Of a stretch of 64,000 bases of DNA, positions 56,110 to 64,000 are shown one piece after another (positions within the stretch are counted from its first letter, which is position 1; the number at the start of each line of letters is the position of its first letter). The stretch is from Asanoa ishikariensis. GTDB lineage: Bacteria > Actinomycetota > Actinomycetes > Mycobacteriales > Micromonosporaceae. The notes beneath the pieces were generated by a model. That model searched no databases and was not told the origin of the DNA. It was given only the letters and a program-made list of their open reading frames with translations. The position numbers were made by a program, and so were the translations under genes. Location of the stretch: assembly GCF_900107455.1 (NCBI RefSeq), contig NZ_FNQB01000004.1, forward strand, positions 216,193 to 280,192, read 5' to 3'.

Positions 56110-56904
56110 ATGGTCGTTCCCCGCGAGCCCGCATTGCCCCAGGCCCTACCCGCCAGCTCGGCGGCGCTCCTCTACGGGCGCACCGCCACGAGACTGGTCG
56201 ATGACCTGGTCGCCGGCGGTTTCCGCCCAGGCGACCGGCTGCCGTCCGAACGCGTCCTGTCCGAGCACTACCGCGTGTCGCGGTCGACGCTGCGGGCGGC
56301 GCTGACCCAGCTCGCGGAGCAGGGCGTCATCACGCCCTCGCCGGCGCGCGGTTGGTTCCTCACCGATCTGACGGCCGGCGACGGCCGCACGCAGCAGCCC
56401 GGCGACGGCCGGCCGTCCGGGCACGTGGTGCAGGGTTTCGCCGACTACGCGGCGGAGCACGGCCTGGCCACCCACGCGATGGTCCTGGAGTCCGGGGTGC
56501 GGCCCTGCGTGGTCGCGGAGTCCGAGATGCTGCGCATCGCACCCGGCGCCGAGCTGTTCGAGATGCGGCGGCTGCGCTACCTCAACGACCTGGTGGTGGT
56601 GCTGGAGCACAACCTGCTGCCGCTGGCGATCTGCCCGGCCCTGGCCACGACCGACTTCACCACCGCTTCGCTGTACGCCACCCTGCGCGCGGCGAAGCCA
56701 CCACAGCTACCGCGGTTGGCGCAGTACACAGTGGAGGCACGGCAGCCGATCGAGGAGGAGCGGCGCCTGCTGGAGGTCGACAACACCGTGCCCATGCTGG
56801 TGGCGACCCAGTTGAGCTTCAACCAGGACGGAGCGCCGATCGAGTTCACCGTCCAGGTCTACCGCGGTGACCGCTACCGGTTCCGTGGGTCGATAACCGA
56901 CTAG
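56110..56904 (+). CDS. GntR family regulator, HutC/UTRA type
   Basis: 264-aa regulator: winged HTH (GDRLPSERVLSEHYRVSRST, about 38-57) and a UTRA ligand domain (EMLRIAPGAELFEMRRLRYL; FTVQVYRGDRYRFRG at the end). Divergent from the kbaZ operon, which it probably represses until an amino-sugar phosphate binds. It is a paralogue of the next gene; the two C-termini (YRGDRYRFR) are nearly identical. Confidence 0.9.
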   Translation: MVVPREPALPQALPASSAALLYGRTATRLVDDLVAGGFRPGDRLPSERVLSEHYRVSRSTLRAALTQLAEQGVITPSPARGWFLTDLTAGDGRTQQPGDGRPSGHVVQGFADYAAEHGLATHAMVLESGVRPCVVAESEMLRIAPGAELFEMRRLRYLNDLVVVLEHNLLPLAICPALATTDFTTASLYATLRAAKPPQLPRLAQYTVEARQPIEEERRLLEVDNTVPMLVATQLSFNQDGAPIEFTVQVYRGDRYRFRGSITD

Positions 56905-57686
56905 GGCCGGTTGGTGATGGAGGCGCGGAAGCGGTAACGGTCGCCCCGGTAGACCTGCACCGTGAGCTCGATCGGGCGGCCGGCCTGGTTGAACGTGAGC
57001 TGGGTGGCGACGAGCATCGGCATGGTGTCGCCGATCTCGAACAGCTCGATCTCCCGCGCCGTCGGGTGTCGGGCCTCGACCGAGTAGTCGGCGACCCGGG
57101 GGAGCTGCGGTGGGTCCGCCGCGCGCAGGGTGGCGTACAGCGAAGCGGTCGTGAAGTCGGTCGTGGCCAGGGCCGGGCAGGCGGCCAGCGGCAGCCGGTT
57201 GTGCTCGAACGCGACGAGCAGGTCGTCGAGGTAGCGCAGCCGGTGCAGCTCGAACAGGTCGGCGCCGGGTGCGATCCGCAGCTCTTCGGCCTCGGACACC
57301 GTCGTCGGGCGGACCGCGGCGGAGAGCACGCGGCTGCTCGGCGTCAGCCCGTTGACGCGGGCGAAGTCGGCCAGGCCCTGCACCTGCGGCTGAGGTGGGG
57401 GCGTGGTGGGCGCTGCCGGGCCAGGTTCGAGGTCGCCGATGAACCAGCCGCGGGACGACGCCGGTCGCACGATGCCCCGGGACTCGAGCTCGGCGAGGGC
57501 GGCACGCAGCGTCACCCGGGACACGGCGTACCGGGTGGCCAGGGCCCGCTCGGAGGGCAGCCGGTCGCCGGAGCGGGCGGCGTCCGCGCGCAGGTCATCG
57601 AGGAGCTGGGCCGCGGTGCGCTCGTAGAGCGGGAGCGCCTCGTCGGCGAACAGGCGACGCGACGTGGGCGTCGTCGTGACGGTCAT
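56901..57686 (-). CDS. GntR family regulator, HutC/UTRA type (paralogue)
   Basis: 261-aa regulator with HTH GDRLPSERALATRYAVSRVT and UTRA domain ELRIAPGADLFELHRLRYLD. It is tail-to-tail with the other GntR gene; both stops come from one CTAG at 56901-56904. It is divergent from the Tat-exported glycosidase at 57799 and so its likely regulator. ATG 57686 has a TATGGT box 5 nt upstream and no ribosome site, hinting at a leaderless start. Confidence 0.9.
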   Translation of the reverse strand: MTVTTTPTSRRLFADEALPLYERTAAQLLDDLRADAARSGDRLPSERALATRYAVSRVTLRAALAELESRGIVRPASSRGWFIGDLEPGPAAPTTPPPQPQVQGLADFARVNGLTPSSRVLSAAVRPTTVSEAEELRIAPGADLFELHRLRYLDDLLVAFEHNRLPLAACPALATTDFTTASLYATLRAADPPQLPRVADYSVEARHPTAREIELFEIGDTMPMLVATQLTFNQAGRPIELTVQVYRGDRYRFRASITNRP

Positions 57687-57798
57687 ACCGGACCATAGCA
57701 GTCGGTGACCGTACCAGAAAACAACCGGTGCCAGACCATTGACAAGCCATTTCCAGGCCACTTACGTTCGTCGAACTGAACCCGAAAGGGAGTGCGAC

Positions 57799-59874
57799 AT
57801 GACTGATCTGAATCGGCGGACCGTACTGAAGTTGGCTCTGGGGGGCGCCGGTTTGGCCGCTATCCCTGCCGTGGCTCTGGGCGCCACGCCGGCGGCCGCG
57901 AAACCGAAGCACGACCACGACCACGACACCGTCGGGGTCGGCGACGACTCCATCACCGTCGAGTTCGACGAGAAGCTGCACACCCGGGTGGCCCTCCAGG
58001 GCGTCGACGTGACCCGCTTCGACGCCAGCGAGGTGCTCGTCCTTGGCGCTACGACCGTCGGCGACTTCGCCTATCGCGGGCACGACACCCGCAAGACCAA
58101 GCATTCCCGGCACGGCGCGGGCGTCCAGGTGACCGTGTGGGGCGACTCCGCCGAGGGCGTACGGAAGACGGTCGAGCTGACCTCCTTCCAGCGACTGGCC
58201 GGCATGGTCGTCATGTCGGTGACGTACGCCAACCGGTCCCAGGCCGACCTGGCCGTCACCGGCTGGCGCAGCGGCGCGCACGAGGTGCTGGAGAAGCCCG
58301 GCGGCTTCTACACCTTCTCGGGCACCACCTACCGCAACCGGCGTGACTGGGTGCGACCGGTGACGGCCACGTTCAGCCAGAAGAACTCGCTGGGCATGGA
58401 CTCCTCCGACTACGGCGGCGGCACGCCGGTGGCCTCCGTCTGGCGGCCGGACGGCGGCATCTCCGTCGGCCACGTCGAGCCCGTGGCGCGGATCCTGCGC
58501 CTGCCGGTGAGCAAGTCGGCGGGTGGCGCGAGCATCGCCGTCGAGGGCGACGTCGTGCGCACCCTCAAGCCGGGCGAGAAGCTGACCACCGACACCACGT
58601 TCCTGACCGCCCACCCGGGCGACCACTTCGTGGCGCTGCAGCGGTACCGCGACTACATGAGCGACATTGGCCAGCGCGCGCCCAAGTCGCCGAAGTCGAG
58701 CTTCGAGAGCATCTGGTGCGCCTGGGGCTACGAGCGCAACTTCACCACCGAGCAGGTCATCGCGACGCTGCCCAAGGTGCGCGAGGTCGGCCTCAAGTGG
58801 GCCGGGCTCGACGACGGCTGGCAGACCAACGAGGGCGACTGGGACATCAACCTGGCCAAGTTCCCGCGCGGTGAGGCCGACATGAAGGCCTTCACCAAGG
58901 CGATCCGCGACCAGGGCATGCGGCCGCGGCTGTGGTGGGCGCCGCTGGCGGCGGACCCGGAGAGCAACCTGTTCAAGAACCGCCCCGACATGCTCCTGCT
59001 GGACAGCAAGGGCGCCATGCAGCGGGTGACGTGGTGGAACGCCTGGACGCTGTGCCCCGCGTACCAGCCGGTCATCGACTACTTCGCCGCCCAGGCCAAG
59101 AAGTACATCGGTGAGTGGGGCTACGAGGGCCTCAAGATCGACGGCCAGCACCTCAACGGGGTCACGCCCTGCTACAACCCGGCGCACGGCCACAAGCGTC
59201 CGGAGGAGTCGACCGAGGGCCTGGCGCAGTTCTGGAAGGCCGTGTACGACGCCGCGCACAAGGCCAACCGCAACGCGGTCATCGAGCTGTGCCCCTGTGG
59301 GACGGCGTTCGCGTTCCACAACCTGCCCTACATCGACCAGTACCCGGGCTCGGACCCGGAGTCGTCGTACCAGGTGCGGCACAAGGGCAAGACCATGCAC
59401 GCGCTGATGGGCACCGGCGCCAGCTACGCCGGTGACCACGTCGAGCTCAGCGACAACGGCGACGACTTCGCGTCCACGTACGGCGTCGGCGGCGTCCTGT
59501 CGACCAAGTTCACCTACCCGACGGGCCCGGACAACGACACCCTCCTCACACCGGAGAAGGAGGTCGTGTGGCGCAAGTGGGTGAAGCTCTACAACAAGAA
59601 CATGCTGCCCACCGGTGAGTACCGCGGCGAGCTCTACGACATCGGCTTCGACAAGCCCGAGACGCACGTCGTGAGCAAGGATCGCGCGCTGCACTACGCG
59701 TTCTACGCCGCCACGTTCGACGGCACGGTCGAGCTGCGCGGTCTCGGTAAGGGCAAGTACCGCCTGACCGACCCGTTCAACGGCGTCTCGCTGGGCACCG
59801 TCGACGCCCGGCACAACACCGTCAAGGTGAAGTTCGAGAAGTTCCAGCTGATCGTGGCCGAGCCCACGCACTAG
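57799..59874 (+). CDS. Tat-exported GH36/clan-D glycosidase, alpha-galactosidase-like
   Basis: 691-aa enzyme with twin-arginine signal NRRTVLKLALGGAGLAAIPA. An N-terminal beta-sandwich is followed by a TIM barrel (about 290-600) containing KWAGLDDGWQTNEGDWDINL, LRLWWAPLA-like RPRLWWAPLAADPESN and GLKIDGQHLNGVTPCYN. The Asp of KIDGQ (about 447) is the probable nucleophile by family comparison. AGGGAG precedes ATG 57799. Next to a galactosamine-type catabolic operon, alpha-N-acetylgalactosaminidase or alpha-galactosidase are the leading activities. Ends in a textbook terminator. Confidence 0.85.
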   Translation: MTDLNRRTVLKLALGGAGLAAIPAVALGATPAAAKPKHDHDHDTVGVGDDSITVEFDEKLHTRVALQGVDVTRFDASEVLVLGATTVGDFAYRGHDTRKTKHSRHGAGVQVTVWGDSAEGVRKTVELTSFQRLAGMVVMSVTYANRSQADLAVTGWRSGAHEVLEKPGGFYTFSGTTYRNRRDWVRPVTATFSQKNSLGMDSSDYGGGTPVASVWRPDGGISVGHVEPVARILRLPVSKSAGGASIAVEGDVVRTLKPGEKLTTDTTFLTAHPGDHFVALQRYRDYMSDIGQRAPKSPKSSFESIWCAWGYERNFTTEQVIATLPKVREVGLKWAGLDDGWQTNEGDWDINLAKFPRGEADMKAFTKAIRDQGMRPRLWWAPLAADPESNLFKNRPDMLLLDSKGAMQRVTWWNAWTLCPAYQPVIDYFAAQAKKYIGEWGYEGLKIDGQHLNGVTPCYNPAHGHKRPEESTEGLAQFWKAVYDAAHKANRNAVIELCPCGTAFAFHNLPYIDQYPGSDPESSYQVRHKGKTMHALMGTGASYAGDHVELSDNGDDFASTYGVGGVLSTKFTYPTGPDNDTLLTPEKEVVWRKWVKLYNKNMLPTGEYRGELYDIGFDKPETHVVSKDRALHYAFYAATFDGTVELRGLGKGKYRLTDPFNGVSLGTVDARHNTVKVKFEKFQLIVAEPTH

Positions 59875-59882
59875 CGACTTGT

Positions 59883-59917
59883 GGGGTCCCCGGTGTGCTC
59901 CGGGGACCCCATTCGTT
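59883..59917 (+). terminator. rho-independent terminator of glycosidase gene
   Basis: Perfect 11-bp stem GGGGTCCCCGG, TGTGCT loop, CCGGGGACCCC, followed by ATTCGTTT. Confidence 0.9.
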
Positions 59918-59949
59918 TAGGCCGCTTGGGTCTGGGAAGACGCCAGATC

Positions 59950-60666
59950 ATGCGGATCCCAGGCGCGGTGGCACTCGTTACTGGCGGGGGCCGTGGGTTT
60001 GGCTTGGCGATGGCCGAGGAACTCCAGACCCACGGCGCGAAGAAGGTCTACGTCGGCATGCGCAACGCGGCCGATTTCGAACACCCCGGCCTCGACGCGG
60101 TCGAGCTCGACGTGACCGACACCGAGTCGGTCACCGCGGCGGCGGCGCAATGCGACGACGTGACGCTGCTGGTCAACAACGCCGGGACCGGAAGCCTCCA
60201 CGTCGAGGGCACGGCCGATCCCGACCTGGTGTCGAGCATGCAGCGGGTCTTCGACGTCAACCTGTACGGGACGGTCCGGTCATCCCAGGCGCTCGCACCG
60301 GTGATCCTGCGCAACGGTGGGGGAGCCATCGTCAACGTCGTGTCCGACCAGGCGTGGTACGCCCGCCCGATTCTCGGCGCGTACGCGATCAGCAAGTCGG
60401 CGGTGTGGAACTTCACCAACGCCCTGCGGGTCGACCTGCGCCCCAAGGGCGTCGAGGTGCTCAGCCTGCACGTCGGCTTCATGGACACGGACCTGGTGCG
60501 CGACCTCGACGTGCCCAAGAACGACCCGCACCAGGTAGCCGTGGCCACCCTCGACGCCCTGGAACGCGGCGACGAGGAACTGCTGGCCGACGAGCAGTCG
60601 AGGCTGGTCAAGGGAACGCTGTCGACCGACGAGGGCTACTACCTGGACCCACCCGCCCTCGGCTGA
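59950..60666 (+). CDS. short-chain dehydrogenase/reductase
   Basis: 238-aa classical-size SDR. The cofactor loop is VTGGGRGFGLAMAEEL (TGxxxGxG), NNAG appears in LLVNNAGTGSL, and the active-site pair is YAISK (Tyr/Lys) with the preceding Ser in VNVVSDQAWY. The ATG at 59950 directly begins the Rossmann strand. It is preceded by the glycosidase terminator, so it is independently transcribed. Substrate unknown. Confidence 0.9.
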   Translation: MRIPGAVALVTGGGRGFGLAMAEELQTHGAKKVYVGMRNAADFEHPGLDAVELDVTDTESVTAAAAQCDDVTLLVNNAGTGSLHVEGTADPDLVSSMQRVFDVNLYGTVRSSQALAPVILRNGGGAIVNVVSDQAWYARPILGAYAISKSAVWNFTNALRVDLRPKGVEVLSLHVGFMDTDLVRDLDVPKNDPHQVAVATLDALERGDEELLADEQSRLVKGTLSTDEGYYLDPPALG

Positions 60667-60844
60667 GACCGGCGCGAAAAGGACCCTTGCCCGAGCATGG
60701 CTCACGAGCCCGTAAATGATTGATGTTGGAATATCACAACGTCATTATTGACGGACGGGTCGCAATATTTGTTGTTTGCAGATTGGCACACTTGAATCGC
60801 CGGGCGAGCCGGACCGGGCGGCCGCAATGCGGCACAATTAATGC

Positions 60845-60979
60845 GTGGGGCAGCTTGCGTTGTTCACCAGAGCAGAACTGGCCGGCATGCGCGACCGCAC
60901 CGCTTCCCGCAGTTATTCACCCGCCGGTGAAGAGTTCCGCCGCGAGCATGAGCTGGCCCCCAGGGCGCTTGACCCGGTG
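60845..60979 (+). pseudogene. possible truncated start of a small hypothetical gene
   Basis: GTG 60845 opens a stretch whose first residues (LFTRAELAGMRDRTASRSYS, then EEFRREHE) look like a real helical N-terminus. The downstream part degenerates into arginine/serine-rich translation, so the 3' part seems lost. It resembles short actinobacterial hypothetical proteins I recall only vaguely. The end coordinate is approximate. Confidence 0.3.
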
Positions 60980-61651
60980 AACTGTTCAGCAGCAGGCGCG
61001 CGGTCCACGGCTGGCCGGAACGATTCGCGCCATGCGGCGCAGAGCGCGGTCACCCATCCCGGATCGGGCGCGAAGACACCGGCACGGCCTGCCGGGTCGC
61101 AGCGATCACGACCGGCTAGACGACCACTGACCGCTTGCGTCGGCACACCCCGATCCAGGCCGGCCCAGATCTGCCGACGGCGGCCGGAAACCAACGCTGG
61201 GCCGGATTTCCCGAAGGGGAACAAACGCTCATGGGCCACGCCAGAAATGGCGCGGTCTGACCGTGGTGACCTATGTCGCGACAGGCAGTTCTCGACACGC
61301 GCGCCTCCTGTTCGGACCCGCACCAATTTCAAATACTCAGGGATGACTGATCGCATCAGCGGCGCGACAGAAATCCAGAACGGATCGGCAGGCGAGCGCG
61401 CGGTGCCTGCCAGGTGGTCGCACCGAACGTCACGACCGGGTCGCCGTCCTCGACCGGCGGCGCCAGGCCGCCGATGTGCGCCGCGTCGCAGGTGCCGCAC
61501 AGAAGGAGCCGCAGTCGGTGGTCGCTTAGCGCGGCAGCAGGACGTCGCCAAGAGCCGTCCAGCGCGATGACGTCCGCACCGAGCAGCTCGCTGACCCGCC
61601 GGCGACCTCCGATCGGCAGCACCGCCGCCTGGACATGCACGCCGGGCAGGG

Positions 61652-61673
61652 TTAGATTCTGGGTGTAATCTAT
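61652..61673. promoter_or_regulatory. TetR operator candidate, copy 1
   Basis: TTAGATTc-N6-TAATCTAt: 7-bp inverted arms in a 22-bp frame, 35 bp before the TetR ATG at 61709. The same layout recurs at 62688-62709. Confidence 0.75.
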
Positions 61674-61708
61674 GCCCTGGAAGATCGGCGCGTAGTGAAG
61701 GTGGATCG

Positions 61709-62260
61709 ATGGGGCGGGTATCCCAGGCCGAGGCGCGGGCGAACCGGGCCGCGGCCGTGCAGGCAGCGACACGGCTCTTTCGCGAGAGCGGCGTCGCGAA
61801 CGTCGGTGTCGCCGACGTGATGAAGTCCGTCGGGCTGACGCCCGGGGGTTTCTACAAGCGGTTTCCGTCCAAGGCTGCGCTGGTCGACGAGGCCGTCGGC
61901 ATGGGGTTCACGGACATGCTGCGTTACCTGTCGGAGCTGAGCGAGGACACCGACGATCACGCGGCGGCGTGGCAGGCGCTGTTGGACACGTACCTGTCGG
62001 TTCAGCATCGCGACGACCCGGGTGAGGGGTGTCCGGCCGCCGGGTTCGCCGGTGACATCGCGCGTGACCCCGCGCCACGCCAGACGTACGCGACCGGTGT
62101 CCGTGAGATGGCCGCGTGGATCGCGCCCGGGGACGCCGGGCTGGCCGCGTTGGCCACGCTCGTCGGCGGCGTCCTGCTCGCCCGGGCGACCGCGGGATCC
62201 CCTGTGTCGGAAGAGATCCTGCGTGCGGTGAGCGACGCCGCGTCCCCGCTTCCCGAGTAG
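61709..62260 (+). CDS. TetR family repressor
   Basis: 183-aa regulator. The HTH region (GVADVMKSVGLTPGGFYKRF, about 33-52) with the F-YKRF/K pattern and a short ligand domain containing PGEGCPAAGFAGDIARDPA place it with the small AcrR/YxaF-like group that senses quinones or electrophiles. AAGGTGG precedes the ATG. Its own promoter and that of the facing DUF1330 gene carry matching inverted repeats, so it probably controls both. Confidence 0.9.
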   Translation: MGRVSQAEARANRAAAVQAATRLFRESGVANVGVADVMKSVGLTPGGFYKRFPSKAALVDEAVGMGFTDMLRYLSELSEDTDDHAAAWQALLDTYLSVQHRDDPGEGCPAAGFAGDIARDPAPRQTYATGVREMAAWIAPGDAGLAALATLVGGVLLARATAGSPVSEEILRAVSDAASPLPE

Positions 62261-62266
62261 CGAACA

Positions 62267-62297
62267 GCGGAGCCGCGGCGGCACGCCACGGCTCCGC
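62267..62297. terminator. hairpin between TetR and DUF1330 genes
   Basis: GCGGAGCCG pairs with CGGCTCCGC (9 bp, extended by GG/CC after one mismatch), in the 45-bp gap between the convergent stops. Confidence 0.6.
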
Positions 62298-62305
62298 TTC
62301 CAGTC

Positions 62306-62665
62306 TCAGCCTTGTCCGGCGGCGGCGACAGCGGCACGGACCTGCCCGGCGAACCCGCGGACGGTGTAGTCCTCGGGCAGGCTGTCGATCAGCACGATGT
62401 CGGAGATCGCGTTGTTGAGGCGCAGCGGCAGGATCCGCTGGTACTCGGGCGACGCGTACCACGTCTCGGCGGCCGCCCGATCGGGAAACTCCATGAGGAC
62501 CACCAGACCGTGCCAGGCGCCCTCCACGACGGTCGGCTCGCCGTTGGCGAGCCACTTGCCGCCGTACGGCTTCACCGTCGCCTCGACCTGCTCGAGGTAG
62601 GTCAGGCCGGCGTCGTTCGGGATGCCGCCGGGGATGCGCAAGTGGTTGATGAGGTACGTGGTCAT
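62306..62665 (-). CDS. DUF1330 (dimeric alpha-beta barrel) protein
   Basis: 119-aa ferredoxin-like small protein of the DUF1330 family (YLINHLRIPGG, YGGKWLANGEPTVVEGAWHG, EFPDRAAAETWYASPEYQRI). Function unknown; relatives are often redox- or stress-regulated. AGGCCTGAG lies before the ATG. The perfect TetR-type operator at 62688 sits just upstream of its start. Confidence 0.9.
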   Translation of the reverse strand: MTTYLINHLRIPGGIPNDAGLTYLEQVEATVKPYGGKWLANGEPTVVEGAWHGLVVLMEFPDRAAAETWYASPEYQRILPLRLNNAISDIVLIDSLPEDYTVRGFAGQVRAAVAAAGQG

Positions 62666-62687
62666 CTCAGGCCTCCAGGTGGGGGAA

Positions 62688-62709
62688 TTAGATTATTAGC
62701 GTAATCTAA
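62688..62709. promoter_or_regulatory. TetR operator candidate, copy 2
   Basis: TTAGATTA-N6-TAATCTAA is a perfect 8-bp inverted repeat, 23 bp before the DUF1330 ATG. Same arms and spacing as copy 1. Confidence 0.8.
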
Positions 62710-62752
62710 AGCGGATGGCCGGTGCTCGTACATGTGAGCCACCACCCATCGG

Positions 62753-64000
62753 TCACTTTCGTGAGCTGAGGCCGGCTGCCGTTGCCGAGACGGTGAGCAG
62801 GAGGCAGACGACGCCGATCGCGAGCAGGGGTAGCCACGGGATGGTCATGGGTACGGCGGCGAGGTCGGCGGTGATGGCCCGGCGTACGAGCCAGCCCAGC
62901 ACCGCGGTGGTGGCTCCGCCCAGCAGCAGCGCGGTGCCGCAGACCAGGCCGGCCTGCCAGATGGCCGCCCGCCGCACCTGGTCCGGGCTCGCGCCGAGGA
63001 GTTGGACCAGCTCCCGCTGCCGCCGTCGCTGGGACGCGCCGATGAGGGTGGCGTTGACGATCGCGATGGCGGCGTAGAGCCCGGCAGGTCCTAACAGGAC
63101 GGTGAACCCTACGTTGTTCGCCTGGCGGGTTTGCGCGGCCGTGGCGTCGATCCAGGCGGACGCGTCGAGGATCCGGCTGTCGGTGCCGGCCAGCGTGCGC
63201 CGGAGGGAGTCCCGGGTAGCGCTGGCGTCGCCGTGCGGGACGACGAAGACAGGCCCGTCGGTCGTCGGCGGCACGAGGCCGGCCGGGATGAGGAGCTCGC
63301 CGTAGAGGTCCGGTGCGTCGGGCACGACCGCCACCACCCGCAACGGGACTCGGTCACCGTCGATCCAGAACGCGACCGTGCCGCCGAGGCCGATCCCGGC
63401 ATCGGTGACCCAGGTCGTGGTGACCGCGACCGAAGGGCCGCGCAGGTCGTCGATGCTGCCACGGGTGGCGGTCAGGCTCCGGGCGGTGGAGGCGGTCGCG
63501 AGGTCGACGATCTCGACCTCGTCCGGTGAGCCGGGCCGGCCGTCCTCGTCGCGTTGAAGCGTCACCTGCCGGCGCACATCGGCGACGGCGACGGTCGGGT
63601 CGGCCGCGACCGCCGCCGTGGCGCCGGGGCTGCCGGCCTCGACGACGAGCGGGGCGCGGAGCCGGGACCGGTCCTGCGCCGTCGTCCAGTCGGCGGTGAA
63701 GCTCAGGGACAGCAGCAGCGACCCGGCGATGGCGGAGATGGCCATGACCGGGGCGGCGACGGCAGCGGTGGTGCGGACGGCGCCGCGCACCTCGTCGCGG
63801 GCGAGGCGGGCCGCCACGTCCCGGTCGACGAACGGGCGGGCGAGCAGGGCCGCCAGCCGCGGGATGACGGCGGGACCGATGCTCAGCAGACCGATCACCA
63901 CCACCTCCGGCAGCAGGATGGAGGCGACCAGCGCGAACAGCGGGGGCAGGTCGGCGGCCAGGACGATGGCGGTGACCAGGCCGCCGAAGCACACGATCGC
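62753..64000 (-). CDS. FtsX-type ABC permease, C-terminal part (5' end beyond window)
   Basis: 416 codons of a macrolide-exporter/FtsX-like permease, open to the right edge with no start chosen. It shows a pair of helices (LPPLFALVASILLPEVVVIG, then PVMAISAIAGSLLLSLSF), a long extracytoplasmic domain and the C-terminal FtsX core (AAIAIVNATLIGASQRRRQR, ELVQLLGASPDQVRR) with three helices. The RxxELVxLLxxGA-like coupling segment contacts an ATPase, expected upstream to the right. Actinobacterial members often have about 800 aa with two FtsX domains; roughly the second half is here. Confidence 0.85.
   Translation of the reverse strand, partial: AIVCFGGLVTAIVLAADLPPLFALVASILLPEVVVIGLLSIGPAVIPRLAALLARPFVDRDVAARLARDEVRGAVRTTAAVAAPVMAISAIAGSLLLSLSFTADWTTAQDRSRLRAPLVVEAGSPGATAAVAADPTVAVADVRRQVTLQRDEDGRPGSPDEVEIVDLATASTARSLTATRGSIDDLRGPSVAVTTTWVTDAGIGLGGTVAFWIDGDRVPLRVVAVVPDAPDLYGELLIPAGLVPPTTDGPVFVVPHGDASATRDSLRRTLAGTDSRILDASAWIDATAAQTRQANNVGFTVLLGPAGLYAAIAIVNATLIGASQRRRQRELVQLLGASPDQVRRAAIWQAGLVCGTALLLGGATTAVLGWLVRRAITADLAAVPMTIPWLPLLAIGVVCLLLTVSATAAGLSSRK

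Larger units (their letters stand above)
60667..61708. other. 1.0-kb gap with possible gene debris
   Basis: The first 170 bp are AT-richer than the surroundings (for example around 60715-60780). A short coding-like stretch at 60845-60970 is listed separately. On the minus strand, 61360-61650 is open but matches nothing I know. The end holds the operator at 61652-61673. Confidence 0.6.

Noticed and set aside
61356..61772. 139-codon minus-strand frame before the TetR gene
   Set aside because: It overlaps the TetR start and operator, lacks a ribosome site and resembles no family; only its middle looks mildly protein-like.

Overview
The window is GC-rich DNA, around 70% by eye, with dense operons, frequent GTG starts, ATGA/GTGA stop-start overlaps, Tat and lipoprotein signals, and many ROK, GntR/UTRA, TetR and LysR regulators. 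This fits an actinobacterium. A member of the Micromonosporales or a related soil lineage is my inference; no rRNA or other taxonomic marker lies in the window. No tRNA, rRNA, CRISPR array, insertion sequence or phage gene was recognised. The gene content looks like an accessory chromosomal region of catabolic islands, resistance-type enzymes and RNA-repair or stress genes.

Layout. 1-6.4 kb: the 5' two thirds of a Tc-toxin B (TcaC/TcdB-type) gene running off the left edge, a cytochrome P450, a secreted PAF-acetylhydrolase-like esterase and a PhyH dioxygenase. 6.4-10.9 kb: a coupled Hen1-Pnkp RNA-repair operon and a frameshifted DUF3883 remnant. 10.9-19.3 kb: a sugar locus with a secreted GH2 enzyme, a ROK kinase, a XylFGH-type ABC importer and a divergent ROK repressor with a clear operator. 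20-25 kb: a GNAT/DUF4097/DrrAB-like ABC operon, a LysR regulator and a membrane-anchored histidine-rich protein. 25-28.8 kb: a site-2 protease and a KAP-type membrane NTPase. 28.8-35 kb: a TetX-like flavin monooxygenase with a divergent TetR, a second LysR, a repeat-rich 1.1-kb gap, a DUF1349 protein and a Rox-like rifampicin monooxygenase.

35-38 kb: a two-gene membrane module, a TPR protein followed by a Clp_N membrane protein. 38-46.2 kb: a catabolic island with a glutamine-synthetase-family ligase, a DUF1116/AllG-like protein, an Lrp regulator, an M24 hydrolase and an RbsABC-type importer. 46.3-51.5 kb: secreted and membrane proteins (RlpA-like, DUF808, DUF1963 fusion, multicopper oxidase, I36-like). 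51.6-59.9 kb: an amino-sugar (GalNAc-type) locus, kbaZ-agaS-kinase-EamA plus two GntR/UTRA regulators and a Tat-exported GH36-clan glycosidase. 60-64 kb: an SDR, a 1-kb gap, a TetR-DUF1330 pair with two matched operators, and a truncated FtsX-type permease at the right edge.

How genes work together. Three islands (11-19, 38-46 and 52-60 kb) share one design: a secreted or cytosolic hydrolase, uptake, a kinase or ligase, and a divergent regulator. They suggest use of amino sugars, oligosaccharides and nitrogenous amides. The most notable non-metabolic items are the Tc toxin subunit, the Hen1/Pnkp operon, the KAP NTPase beside the intramembrane protease, and the Clp_N membrane module.
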